From: an uncultured Eubacteriales bacterium
GTDB taxonomy: Bacteria > Bacillota > Clostridia > Oscillospirales > Acutalibacteraceae
Assembly: GCA_934525065.1 (NCBI GenBank)
Contig: CAKSYX010000005.1
Location: 19,870 to 83,869, forward strand
DNA length: 64,000 nucleotides
Direction of reading: 5' to 3'
Shown: piece after piece, positions 33,975 through 40,366 of the stretch
How positions within the stretch are numbered: the stretch's first letter is position 1
Layout: each line of letters begins with the position of its first letter
The notes under the pieces: model-generated
Seen by the model: the letters and a program-made list of their open reading frames with translations, nothing else
Told to the model about the DNA's origin: nothing
Database searches by the model: none
Made by a program: the position numbers and the translations under genes

Positions 33975-34307
33975 ATGAAGAAACTCATTGCTCTTGTTCT
34001 TGCGCTTCTCATGGCTTTCTCCGCCAGCGTTGTTGCTTTTGCCGCTGACGCCGAAGCTCCCGCAGAAGGTGAAACCACCGCAGCTGCCGAGGACGACGGC
34101 TTCAACATTGAAGACCTTCCGTTTTGGACGATTAAGCCGGGTCTCAAGGTTGCAAAAATCGTTTTGAAGATTGCCAAGGTTTTCCTCAAGATCGCTCTTA
34201 TCTTCAATGCTAAGGGCGTTATTGAAAAGCTTCAGGAGTTCATTAAGGGCTTCGAAAAGCCGAGTGAGCCTGAGGTACCCAACACCACAGCTCCTGCAAA
34301 TGCATAA
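33975..34307 (+). CDS. Secreted protein with a Lys-heptad amphipathic helix (peptide gene 1)
   Basis: 110 residues. The signal peptide MKKLIALVLALLMAFSASVV ends at AFAADAEAP. The mature part begins with an acidic Ala/Glu/Thr stretch, then FNIEDLPFWTIKPG, then a striking helix with Lys at regular 3-4 residue spacing (KVAKIVLKIAKVFLKI) flanked by only hydrophobic residues, then EKLQEFIKGFEKP and a Pro/Thr/Ala tail. The helix has one Lys face and one hydrophobic face, as in membrane-active peptides. I know no family. GGAGG lies 9 bases before the ATG. It has its own consensus promoter and terminator, so strong expression is expected. The FIKGF motif is shared with the next gene. Confidence 0.8.
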   Translation: MKKLIALVLALLMAFSASVVAFAADAEAPAEGETTAAAEDDGFNIEDLPFWTIKPGLKVAKIVLKIAKVFLKIALIFNAKGVIEKLQEFIKGFEKPSEPEVPNTTAPANA

Positions 34308-34319
34308 GCCGAAAGAAGA

Positions 34320-34349
34320 AATGCCGTCCGCGTGGGCGGCATTTTTTTT
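34320..34349 (+). terminator. Terminator of peptide gene 1
   Basis: ATGCCGTCC-GCGT-GGGCGGCAT followed by eight T. Confidence 0.9.
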
Positions 34350-34380
34350 AAAATTATCAACACAATTGATGAATTTATGG

Positions 34381-34409
34381 TTGACTTTTAACAAAAAATT
34401 CATTATAAT
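34381..34409 (+). promoter_or_regulatory. Near-consensus promoter of peptide gene 2
   Basis: TTGACT, spacer of 17, TATAAT, about 37 bases before the ATG at 34446. Confidence 0.9.
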
Positions 34410-34445
34410 GGTGATACATAAATGTGTTTCAAAGGAGGAGCATAT

Positions 34446-34907
34446 ATGAAAAAAGCATTATCATTGTTTTTGGCCGTACTTATGATTCTTTCGGCCTGTG
34501 CTGTTTCATTCGGAGCTTTTGCCGAAGATAAGGTTGACATGGGAGCCTGCACCTGCAAGGACTGCACCAGAATTATGAACGGCTGCCATTGCTGCGCTGC
34601 CTGCCCGTATCTTGATGAAACCTATCTGCTTTCCTGCGCCAAGGACAAGAACGGCCACTTCAGCGGTAGCTTCTGCTGCGCTCAGTGTGACGGAATCTGG
34701 CCGTGCGACTGCAATTGCAGCTGCTGCCAGAACAAGGACGCCGAAACTGACGATCAGGGTCGTCCGATTCTCACTCCGCAACAGCAGAAAGACTTTATCA
34801 AGGGCTTTCAGAATGTTCTCAAAAAGGTTGCCGATGTTTTCGACATGATTTTTGACGCAATTTTCAAATTCCTCAGGATTGATGATTGGATCAAGATTAA
34901 GAAATAA
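34446..34907 (+). CDS. Secreted cysteine-rich protein with amphipathic C-terminus (peptide gene 2)
   Basis: 153 residues from the ATG at 34446 after AAAGGAGGAG. A signal peptide (MKKALSLFLAVLMILSACAV, cleavage near AFAED) comes first. The next 65 residues hold 16 cysteines in clusters: ACTCKDC, GCHCCAAC, a single LLSC, SFCCAQC and CDCNCSCC. After a DDQGRP linker comes a helical tail, KDFIKGFQNVLKKVADVFDM and then FDAIFKFLRIDDWIKIKK, amphipathic and Lys-rich. The cysteines could form disulfides outside the cell or bind metal; neither is shown. The tail resembles the helices of the neighbouring peptides. Family not recognised. Confidence 0.8.
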   Translation: MKKALSLFLAVLMILSACAVSFGAFAEDKVDMGACTCKDCTRIMNGCHCCAACPYLDETYLLSCAKDKNGHFSGSFCCAQCDGIWPCDCNCSCCQNKDAETDDQGRPILTPQQQKDFIKGFQNVLKKVADVFDMIFDAIFKFLRIDDWIKIKK

Positions 34908-34924
34908 GCTTTGAAGATGCCGAA

Positions 34925-34954
34925 CCGGGTGCTTTGTGCACCCGGCTTTCTTTT
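34925..34954 (+). terminator. Terminator of peptide gene 2
   Basis: CCGGGTG-CTTTGTG-CACCCGG followed by CTTTCTTTT. Confidence 0.85.
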
Positions 34955-35091
34955 ATCTGTCTGATTTTCTTGACAAGTTTCGATAACAGATAATAGATAT
35001 TTTAATCCGGTGTCTAATGTATAGCGTCCGGAGTATAGAAAGCACATTACCTTTAAAAAATCTTAAAAATGAACTTTTTTTGAATTAAGTA

Positions 35092-35120
35092 TTGACATAT
35101 TTTAAAGCGTGGTGTAGAAT
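35092..35120 (+). promoter_or_regulatory. Promoter of peptide gene 3
   Basis: TTGACA, spacer of 17, TAGAAT. The AT-rich stretch upstream (CTTTAAAAAATCTTAAAA, then TTTTTTTGAAT) resembles that before gene 4 and may be an UP element. The leader 35127-35166 holds a GGGGAC/GTTCTC hairpin (with G-T pairs). Confidence 0.9.
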
Positions 35121-35183
35121 ATAGCCAAGTTAGGGGACTTGAGTTCTCTGATTAGTTTTGGGTAATAAGGAGGAAATTTCACA

Positions 35184-35327
35184 ATGGCAGACATGATCGC
35201 AAAGGTAGTAAACTTCCTTAACGCTAACTGGGCTGAGTTTGTAAAGCTCGTTGACAAGATCTGGGCTTTCCTTAAGGACACCATCTTCAAGGATGACAGC
35301 CCGTTCGCAACAACTAAGGGTGAATAA
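35184..35327 (+). CDS. Leaderless amphipathic 47-residue peptide (peptide gene 3)
   Basis: A frame too short for most gene callers: begins MADMIAKVVNFLNANW, continues AEFVKLVDKIWAFLKDTIFK and ends DDSPFATTKGE. AAGGAGGAAA stands 8 bases before the ATG. Residues 4-36 form an almost unbroken amphipathic helix with Trp16 and Trp27. Six Lys balance seven acidic residues, so net charge is near -1. There is no signal peptide and no double-glycine leader. A strong promoter and terminator enclose it. The size and helix resemble leaderless bacteriocins and phenol-soluble modulins, but no sequence identity is claimed. It shares KIW and KDD with gene 4. Confidence 0.85.
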   Translation: MADMIAKVVNFLNANWAEFVKLVDKIWAFLKDTIFKDDSPFATTKGE

Positions 35328-35340
35328 TTTCATCTGATCG

Positions 35341-35399
35341 TTTTAAAATTTGAAATTTTAAAATGTGGGGGCTGCTCTTTGAGCAGCTCTCGTGTTTTT
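35341..35399 (+). terminator. Double hairpin terminator of peptide gene 3
   Basis: TTTTAAAATTT (35341-35351) and AAATTTTAAAA (35353-35363) form a perfect AT palindrome. It is followed by GCTGCTC-TTT-GAGCAGC (35371-35387) and a T-run at 35395-35399. Confidence 0.75.
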
Positions 35400-35529
35400 C
35401 ACCTTCTTTTGTATATTTTCAATAAAGTTTTAAAAAACTTTAGGTTGATTCTGTCTGTTATGCCCTTAAGTACACTAACTTTAAAAAAAATTAAAAGCAT
35501 TTAAATATGAAAATTTTTTGAATAAACTG

Positions 35530-35558
35530 TTGACAATTAAATCCGTTTGATATATAAT
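35530..35558 (+). promoter_or_regulatory. Consensus promoter of peptide gene 4
   Basis: TTGACA, spacer of 17, TATAAT. The leader 35565-35600 holds a GAAGC/GCTTC hairpin and begins and ends like the leader of gene 3 (AGCCATGTT versus AGCCAAGTT; GGGTAATAGGAGGAAATT versus GGGTAATAAGGAGGAAATTT). Confidence 0.92.
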
Positions 35559-35618
35559 TTAGCCATGTTGAAGCGGTAAGGCTTCGATAAATATAGGGTA
35601 ATAGGAGGAAATTACACA

Positions 35619-35774
35619 ATGAGCAATAAGGAAATTATGACTTTTGAGCAGCTTTGGCAGAAGATTTGGGAAATCATCTATGCTATCATCGCTTTCTTTA
35701 AGGGTGCTGGTAAGGATGACATCGACATCGGCTCAAACACTGTTAAGTTTGACAGCGTTACCAACGTTTATTGA
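35619..35774 (+). CDS. Leaderless amphipathic 51-residue peptide (peptide gene 4)
   Basis: Begins MSNKEIMTFEQLWQKIWEII, continues YAIIAFFKGAGKDD and ends IDIGSNTVKFDSVTNVY. The ribosome binding site AGGAGG is strong. The core (residues 9-28) is very hydrophobic, with Trp13 and Trp17, and could insert in or lie on a membrane. The C-terminal 20 residues are polar. It has no signal peptide or leader. It shares the KIW and KDD positions and the whole regulatory architecture with gene 3, so the two are probably diverged duplicates. Function unknown. Confidence 0.85.
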   Translation: MSNKEIMTFEQLWQKIWEIIYAIIAFFKGAGKDDIDIGSNTVKFDSVTNVY

Positions 35775-35803
35775 TTTAAACAACAATTAAACAATTGTTT
35801 AAG

Positions 35804-35839
35804 GAAGCAGGAACCGCGAAAGCGGTTCCTGCTTCTTTT
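35804..35839 (+). terminator. Strong terminator of peptide gene 4
   Basis: GAAGCAGGAACCGC-GAAA-GCGGTTCCTGCTTC, a perfect 14-base stem with a GAAA tetraloop, followed by TTTT. A palindrome TTAAACAATTGTTTAA (35788-35803) precedes it. Confidence 0.95.
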
Positions 35840-35858
35840 GCGCGTTTTTGACAAAATG

Positions 35859-35900
35859 AACAGGCTGCAGAAAGACAACTGTCTTTCTGCGGCCTGTTTT
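35859..35900. terminator. Bidirectional terminator at the end of the DUF2442 gene
   Basis: CAGGCTGCAGAAAGAC and GTCTTTCTGCGGCCTG form a 16-base stem with one G-T pair; TTTT lies on both sides in the proper orientation. Confidence 0.85.
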
Positions 35901-35903
35901 GAG

Positions 35904-36200
35904 TTATGCGCTTAAATCTGCCTGAGGAACTCCCTGCTCATAAAGCTTTTCAGGCGAAATGTCAATTTCTCCGTTGTTCCAGACCGGAATCCCATAGTCT
36001 ATATAAACTGTTTTAAAGATTTCCGGGTCAGAAAGCGGCTTAAAAGCAGGTGACTGCAAAAATGGTTTGAAGTCGAACACCCTAGTTTCGTTGTTGTTGA
36101 AGCGAACCCAAAGGCGAAAATCGTCCAAGGGACGCACTCCGCAAACTTTCAAAACGGGCTTTGGTTCACCGGCGTATGCAACGCCATTTACAATATACAC
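35904..36200 (-). CDS. DUF2442-family protein
   Basis: 98 residues from a GTG at 36200 with GAGGTG 7 bases upstream. It shows the DUF2442 pattern: VCGVRPLDDFRLWVRFNNNE, TRVFDFKPFLQSPAFKPLSD and a final DIDISPE-like segment (GEIDISPEKLYEQG). The family is often encoded with DUF4160 proteins, as here (11-base gap), and such pairs have been suspected of being toxin-antitoxin-like. The biochemical role is unknown. Confidence 0.85.
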   Translation of the reverse strand: MYIVNGVAYAGEPKPVLKVCGVRPLDDFRLWVRFNNNETRVFDFKPFLQSPAFKPLSDPEIFKTVYIDYGIPVWNNGEIDISPEKLYEQGVPQADLSA

Positions 36201-36211
36201 AGTATATCACC

Positions 36212-36478
36212 TCATCTTAACGGTTCAATTTTTCCGAACGGTATTCCTTTGACGGCTTTGTTCCATGCTTCATACAATTCGCTTTCATGAATTATCAGCC
36301 AAGCTTGAACAAGCTTCAACTGCTTAACCGGTATACTTCCGGCTAAAAGCTCGCCGTCGAGTGCAACCGAAGCTTCATACTCATTATAATAAACGTGAAT
36401 ATGCGGCTTGTGGTGTTGAGTGTCATCGTTGTATATCATTCTGATAATTATGCTGTAAAACCTACATAATTCGGGCAC
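36212..36478 (-). CDS. DUF4160-family protein
   Basis: 88 residues from a GTG at 36478 with GAGGTG 8 bases upstream. The typical DUF4160 core is visible: FYSIIIRMIYNDD followed by HHKPHIHVYYNEYEASVALD and LAGSIPVKQLKLVQAWLIIH. It has its own promoter and is the first gene of the DUF4160-DUF2442 pair. Confidence 0.87.
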   Translation of the reverse strand: MPELCRFYSIIIRMIYNDDTQHHKPHIHVYYNEYEASVALDGELLAGSIPVKQLKLVQAWLIIHESELYEAWNKAVKGIPFGKIEPLR

Positions 36479-36509
36479 TGTCTGTCACCTCGATTTTTCG
36501 TATATGCTT

Positions 36510-36538
36510 ATTGTACCATTCTTTTTTACGTATATCAA
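36510..36538 (-). promoter_or_regulatory. Promoter of the DUF4160-DUF2442 pair
   Basis: Minus strand TTGATA, spacer of 17, TACAAT, about 30 bases before the GTG. Confidence 0.7.
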
Positions 36539-36574
36539 GAGCGATTTTTTGGGGGCTTAAAACTCAACCTTCTC

Positions 36575-37042
36575 TCAGCCAAGCTTCGTAACATCGACCC
36601 ATTCCTTATATCCGGAATACTTTTCAAGCTCCGGAATTGTCAGCTCAATTGCGCTGTTGCCGCTGCCGCAGGCGGGGAACACGGTTTCAAACCGCTTGAG
36701 CGATTCGTCAAGGTAAACCTCAACGCCTTTGTTCACCGCGAAGGGGCAAACTCCGCCGACCGCGTGGCCGATAAGCTCTGTGACCTGCTCATAGGAGAGC
36801 ATTTTTGCCTTGACGTGGAAAAAGTCCTTGAACTTTCTGTTGTCGATTTTTGCGTCGCCTGCGGTGACAATGAGAACAGCCTTTCCGTCAACGAGGAAGG
36901 AGAGCGTTTTTGCAATGCGCTTTCCCTCTGTGCCGAGTGCCGCGGCCGCAAGCTCAACCGTTGCGCTTGAAACGGGAAATTCAAGGATTCTGTTTTCAAT
37001 TCCGAGCATTTTGAAGTACGCCCTGACTCTTTCAATGGACAT
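36575..37042 (-). CDS. YbaK/EbsC-type aminoacyl-tRNA deacylase
   Basis: 155 residues. Family motifs: SSATVELAAAALGTEGKRIA followed by KTL near residue 45, then TAGDAKIDNRKFKDFF and the HAVGGVCPFAV loop, which carries the conserved Gly-Gly-Val-x-P. These proteins hydrolyse mischarged tRNA (for example Cys- or Ala-tRNA-Pro) in trans. It is encoded 21 bases after the PIN gene with GGAGG before its ATG, so it probably rides on the toxin-antitoxin transcript. Confidence 0.9.
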   Translation of the reverse strand: MSIERVRAYFKMLGIENRILEFPVSSATVELAAAALGTEGKRIAKTLSFLVDGKAVLIVTAGDAKIDNRKFKDFFHVKAKMLSYEQVTELIGHAVGGVCPFAVNKGVEVYLDESLKRFETVFPACGSGNSAIELTIPELEKYSGYKEWVDVTKLG

Positions 37043-37063
37043 ATGTTTTTACCTCCGAGGCTT

Positions 37064-37471
37064 TTAAATTCTTTCAAGCAATTCCGATGGCTTGATTGCA
37101 GTAACTTTGCTTAAGGCAAAATCGCGTATATTTCTTGTGATTATAAAATCAGCCTTTATCCTTTCGGCGCATACCATTTGAAGCGCGTCCTCAAAATCGT
37201 CCGCTTCCATTGCGGCCGCTTTTTTTATGTCCTCTGCTCTGAGGTCGGCGACCTTGAATATCAGAAAAAGCTGTTGAACAATTTGCCTTGTCCTTTCGGG
37301 AGACAGCTCTTTTCTGAGAATATAGACGATGTTCGGAACCGAAACGGCTGAAATGTATCCTTCAATCAGATTAGTTTCGCAATTTTTCCAAACAAGCGAT
37401 GAGGCTTCGAGAAAAGGCTCTCTTGAGCAAAACACGTCAAGAATAATGTTGGTATCAACTAAGACCTTCAT
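37064..37471 (-). CDS. PIN-domain toxin (VapC-like)
   Basis: 135 residues. Acidic PIN residues are visible: LVDTNIILDVF (Asp near residue 6), the Glu in EASSLVWKN, and DDFEDALQMVCAER and DFIITRNIRDFA toward the C-terminus. PIN toxins are Mg2+-dependent RNases. The start lacks a Shine-Dalgarno and overlaps the antitoxin by 17 bases, so translation is coupled, as usual for such modules. Confidence 0.88.
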   Translation of the reverse strand: MKVLVDTNIILDVFCSREPFLEASSLVWKNCETNLIEGYISAVSVPNIVYILRKELSPERTRQIVQQLFLIFKVADLRAEDIKKAAAMEADDFEDALQMVCAERIKADFIITRNIRDFALSKVTAIKPSELLERI

Positions 37472-37688
37472 GTTTTGAAATCCTTTCGTCTCTTAGGGCT
37501 TTTTCGTCATAGCTGCTTTTGAGCACACCGGTGAGCGAGTCGGTCAAAAACGAGACGCTTTTTTCTTTTGAAATGAGCCTCGCAACCTCGGTTCCGTTTT
37601 TCAGGATGATTATTTCATTGCCGAGCTGAACCGCCTGAAGATATTTTCCGAAGTTGTTCTGAATGTCTGTTGCCGTAACTGTCAGCAT
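37455..37688 (-). CDS. Phd/YefM-type antitoxin
   Basis: 77 residues: MLTVTATDIQNNFGKYLQAV at the N-terminus with the DNA-binding fold of Phd, then EIIILKNGTEVARLIS and a C-terminal tail for toxin binding. AGGAGG precedes the ATG. It should repress its own promoter through the palindrome at 37704. Confidence 0.88.
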   Translation of the reverse strand: MLTVTATDIQNNFGKYLQAVQLGNEIIILKNGTEVARLISKEKSVSFLTDSLTGVLKSSYDEKALRDERISKHEGLS

Positions 37689-37703
37689 AATTCAACCTCC
37701 TAT

Positions 37704-37717
37704 ATATTAGCTAATAT
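37704..37717. promoter_or_regulatory. Palindromic operator of the toxin-antitoxin module
   Basis: ATATTAGCTAATAT, a perfect 14-base palindrome immediately downstream of the -10 box and before the ribosome binding site: a fitting site for antitoxin autorepression. Confidence 0.65.
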
Positions 37718-37718
37718 C

Positions 37719-37747
37719 ATTATATATAATTTTAGCGATTTTGTCAA
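37719..37747 (-). promoter_or_regulatory. Consensus promoter of the toxin-antitoxin module
   Basis: Minus strand TTGACA, spacer of 17, TATAAT. Confidence 0.88.
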
Positions 37748-37902
37748 CTGCATTTTCATAGTTTCAGATATAACATACGCCATATCATACAAAAAATCCA
37801 AGCTATTTTCTATGCCTTTTACCGTTGCGTTTTTCGCCGCTTTGAGGTAAAATATAGTGATATTACTATGAGTAGCTGTGCCTACTTTTTCGGGAGTGTA
37901 AA

Positions 37903-40314
37903 ATGGCAACAAGGGAATTTTTGGAACTCAGAAAAAAAATCATTGAAAAAGACTTCAGCCGAATGAACGATATGCAAAAACAGGCGATTTTTTGCACGGA
38001 AGGGCCGCTCCTTATTCTCGCCGGAGCCGGCAGCGGAAAAACAACGGTAATCGTCAACAGAATTGCGAACATCGTCAAATACGGCAAAGCGTGGGCGAGT
38101 GAGGAAACTCAGTTTGAACCCTCCGCGCGCGATATGGAATATATGCGCCGCTATCTTGACGGCGAAACGGACTTGCTTTTTGATATTGAAGACCTGCTTG
38201 CGGTCGATAACGCAAGGCCGTGGCAGATTCTTGCAATAACCTTCACCAATAAGGCCGCGAACGAGCTCAAGGAACGCCTTGAAAAACTGCTCGGCGCAGA
38301 TGCAAACGATATTTGGGCGAGTACCTTCCACGCCTGCTGCGCAAGGATCCTCAGGCGCGACGGCGGTGTGCTCGGCTTCACCTCAAGCTTTACCATTTAT
38401 GACACGGACGATTCAAAGCGACTGATGAAAGAGATTCAGCGCCAGCTTGATATTAAGGACGCTATTCTCTCATACAAAACGATTCTTTCGGAGATCGGCA
38501 AGGCCAAGGACAGCCTTGTTTCTCCTCAGGAGTATATTAAACAGGCGGGCAAGGATGTCCGCTATCAAAAAATCGGCGCAGCCTATAAAATGTATCAGGA
38601 CGAACTGAAAAAAGCCGACGCGATGGATTTTGACGATATCATTGTCAACACCGTCAGACTTCTTGAAAAATACAGCGACGTGCGCGAATATTATCAGCGC
38701 AAATTTAAATACATTATGGTTGACGAATATCAGGACACGAACCATGCTCAGTTCAGGCTGACCGAGCTTCTCGCCGGCGGACACAAAAACATCTGCGTTG
38801 TCGGCGATGATGACCAAAGCATCTACCGCTTCAGAGGTGCAACGATTGAAAACATAATGAGCTTTGAGCAGCACTATGAAAACGCGCGGACGATACGGCT
38901 TGAACAAAATTACCGCTCAACCCAGACGATTCTTGACGTTGCGAACGAGGTCATTTCCAACAATACTCAGCGCAAGGGTAAAAATCTTTGGACAGACAAT
39001 CCGGCCGGCGACAAGGTTGTTGTTGAAACAGCATATGACGAACAGGACGAAACGCGGTTCATCACCGACACAATTGAAGAAAACGTCAGCAGCAAAAAAT
39101 ACACCTTCTCCGACCACGCTGTGCTTTACCGAATGAACGCGCAGTCAAACTCAATCGAGCGCGGAATGGTCAGAGCAGGTATTCCATATAGGATCATCGG
39201 CGGCTTTCGTTTCTACGAACGTGCGGAAATCAGAGACGCCATTGCTTACCTGACCGTTGTCAACAACCCGAACGACAACATCAGGCTGCGCAGAATAATC
39301 AATGTACCGAAGCGCGGAATCGGCGAAACAACCATAAACCGCGCCTTTGAAATTGCAACAGGGCTCGGAATCAGCCTTTTTGAGGTTATTTCTCACGCGG
39401 ACGAATATGAACAGCTGAAACGAAGCGCAAAAAAACTGCTTGAGTTTTCTGTTCTTATTAAGGAGCTCAGCGAAAAGGCTGACGGAATGCACCTTGACGA
39501 GCTTTTCAAGGAGATCATTGAAAGAACACAGTACCTTTCCTTTATAAAGCTTGACCGGGAAAAAGGCGCGGAGCGGCTTGAAAATATCTCGGAGCTTATC
39601 ACGAACCTTGTGACCTATGAGGTTGAAAACGAAGAAGCGAGCCTTTCCGGCTTCCTTGAAGAGGTTGCGCTCATGACGGATATTGATAATTACAACGCGC
39701 AGACCGACGCCGTTGTGATGATGACGCTCCACTCCGCAAAAGGACTTGAATTCCCGGTCGTTTTCATCCCCGGAATGGAGGAGGGCATCTTCCCGGGCGC
39801 GCAGAGCATGTATTCCTCATCGGAGGTTGAAGAGGAGCGCAGACTTGCTTATGTCGGAATCACGAGAGCGAGAGAAAAGCTGTATCTTTCCCACGCAAAC
39901 ATGAGGATGCTTTTCGGCTCAACCTCACGCAATCTTCCCTCGCGTTTCCTTGCGGAAATTCCGGAAAACCTCACCGAGCAGGTCGGAAGGCAGTCTGTTT
40001 CGCGCGAAGACGTTTTCAAAGGCTTCGGCGGCTTTTCCGGCGCAGCTTCATATCAGTCGGATTATTCCTCACAGACCGGCAATTATTCGGGCAACGGTTT
40101 CCTTTCAAAGAACCGTCCTGCCGCCGCAAAGAAGAAGCCGCCCGTTCAAACGGTTTCCTATTCGGTCGGCGACACGGTCATGAGCAAGGTTTTCGGTTCT
40201 GGCGTTGTTCTTTCGGTCAAAAAAATGGGCAACGACAGTATGCTTGAAATTGCTTTTGAAAAGGCCGGAACAAAAAAGCTTATGGCGAACTATGCAAAGC
40301 TTGAAAAAAAGTGA
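37903..40314 (+). CDS. pcrA: UvrD/PcrA-family DNA helicase
   Basis: 803 residues, superfamily 1A. Walker A LAGAGSGKTT near residue 40, motif Ia ITFTNKAANELKERL, motif II YIMVDEYQDTN near 270, motif III GDDDQSIYRFRGA, motif IV EQNYRST, motif V TLHSAKGLEFPVVFIPGMEE and motif VI EERRLAYVGITRAREKLYL are all there. A 30-residue insertion lies after motif I. The C-terminus has the variable PcrA tail (VGDTVMSKVFGSGVVLSVKK), a Tudor-like RNA-polymerase-binding module in PcrA. It acts in repair and replication-transcription conflicts. The start follows GGGAG. Confidence 0.95.
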   Translation: MATREFLELRKKIIEKDFSRMNDMQKQAIFCTEGPLLILAGAGSGKTTVIVNRIANIVKYGKAWASEETQFEPSARDMEYMRRYLDGETDLLFDIEDLLAVDNARPWQILAITFTNKAANELKERLEKLLGADANDIWASTFHACCARILRRDGGVLGFTSSFTIYDTDDSKRLMKEIQRQLDIKDAILSYKTILSEIGKAKDSLVSPQEYIKQAGKDVRYQKIGAAYKMYQDELKKADAMDFDDIIVNTVRLLEKYSDVREYYQRKFKYIMVDEYQDTNHAQFRLTELLAGGHKNICVVGDDDQSIYRFRGATIENIMSFEQHYENARTIRLEQNYRSTQTILDVANEVISNNTQRKGKNLWTDNPAGDKVVVETAYDEQDETRFITDTIEENVSSKKYTFSDHAVLYRMNAQSNSIERGMVRAGIPYRIIGGFRFYERAEIRDAIAYLTVVNNPNDNIRLRRIINVPKRGIGETTINRAFEIATGLGISLFEVISHADEYEQLKRSAKKLLEFSVLIKELSEKADGMHLDELFKEIIERTQYLSFIKLDREKGAERLENISELITNLVTYEVENEEASLSGFLEEVALMTDIDNYNAQTDAVVMMTLHSAKGLEFPVVFIPGMEEGIFPGAQSMYSSSEVEEERRLAYVGITRAREKLYLSHANMRMLFGSTSRNLPSRFLAEIPENLTEQVGRQSVSREDVFKGFGGFSGAASYQSDYSSQTGNYSGNGFLSKNRPAAAKKKPPVQTVSYSVGDTVMSKVFGSGVVLSVKKMGNDSMLEIAFEKAGTKKLMANYAKLEKK

Positions 40315-40366
40315 GAGCCGTGAATGCTCTTTCATATATAAAAAGAGAAAAGAAAGGAAAAATGCT

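Noticed and set aside
35184..35774. Classical bacteriocin operon
   Set aside because: No double-glycine leader, immunity protein, ABC transporter or modification enzyme is adjacent, and the net charge of both peptides is slightly negative. The similarity is limited to size and helix character.
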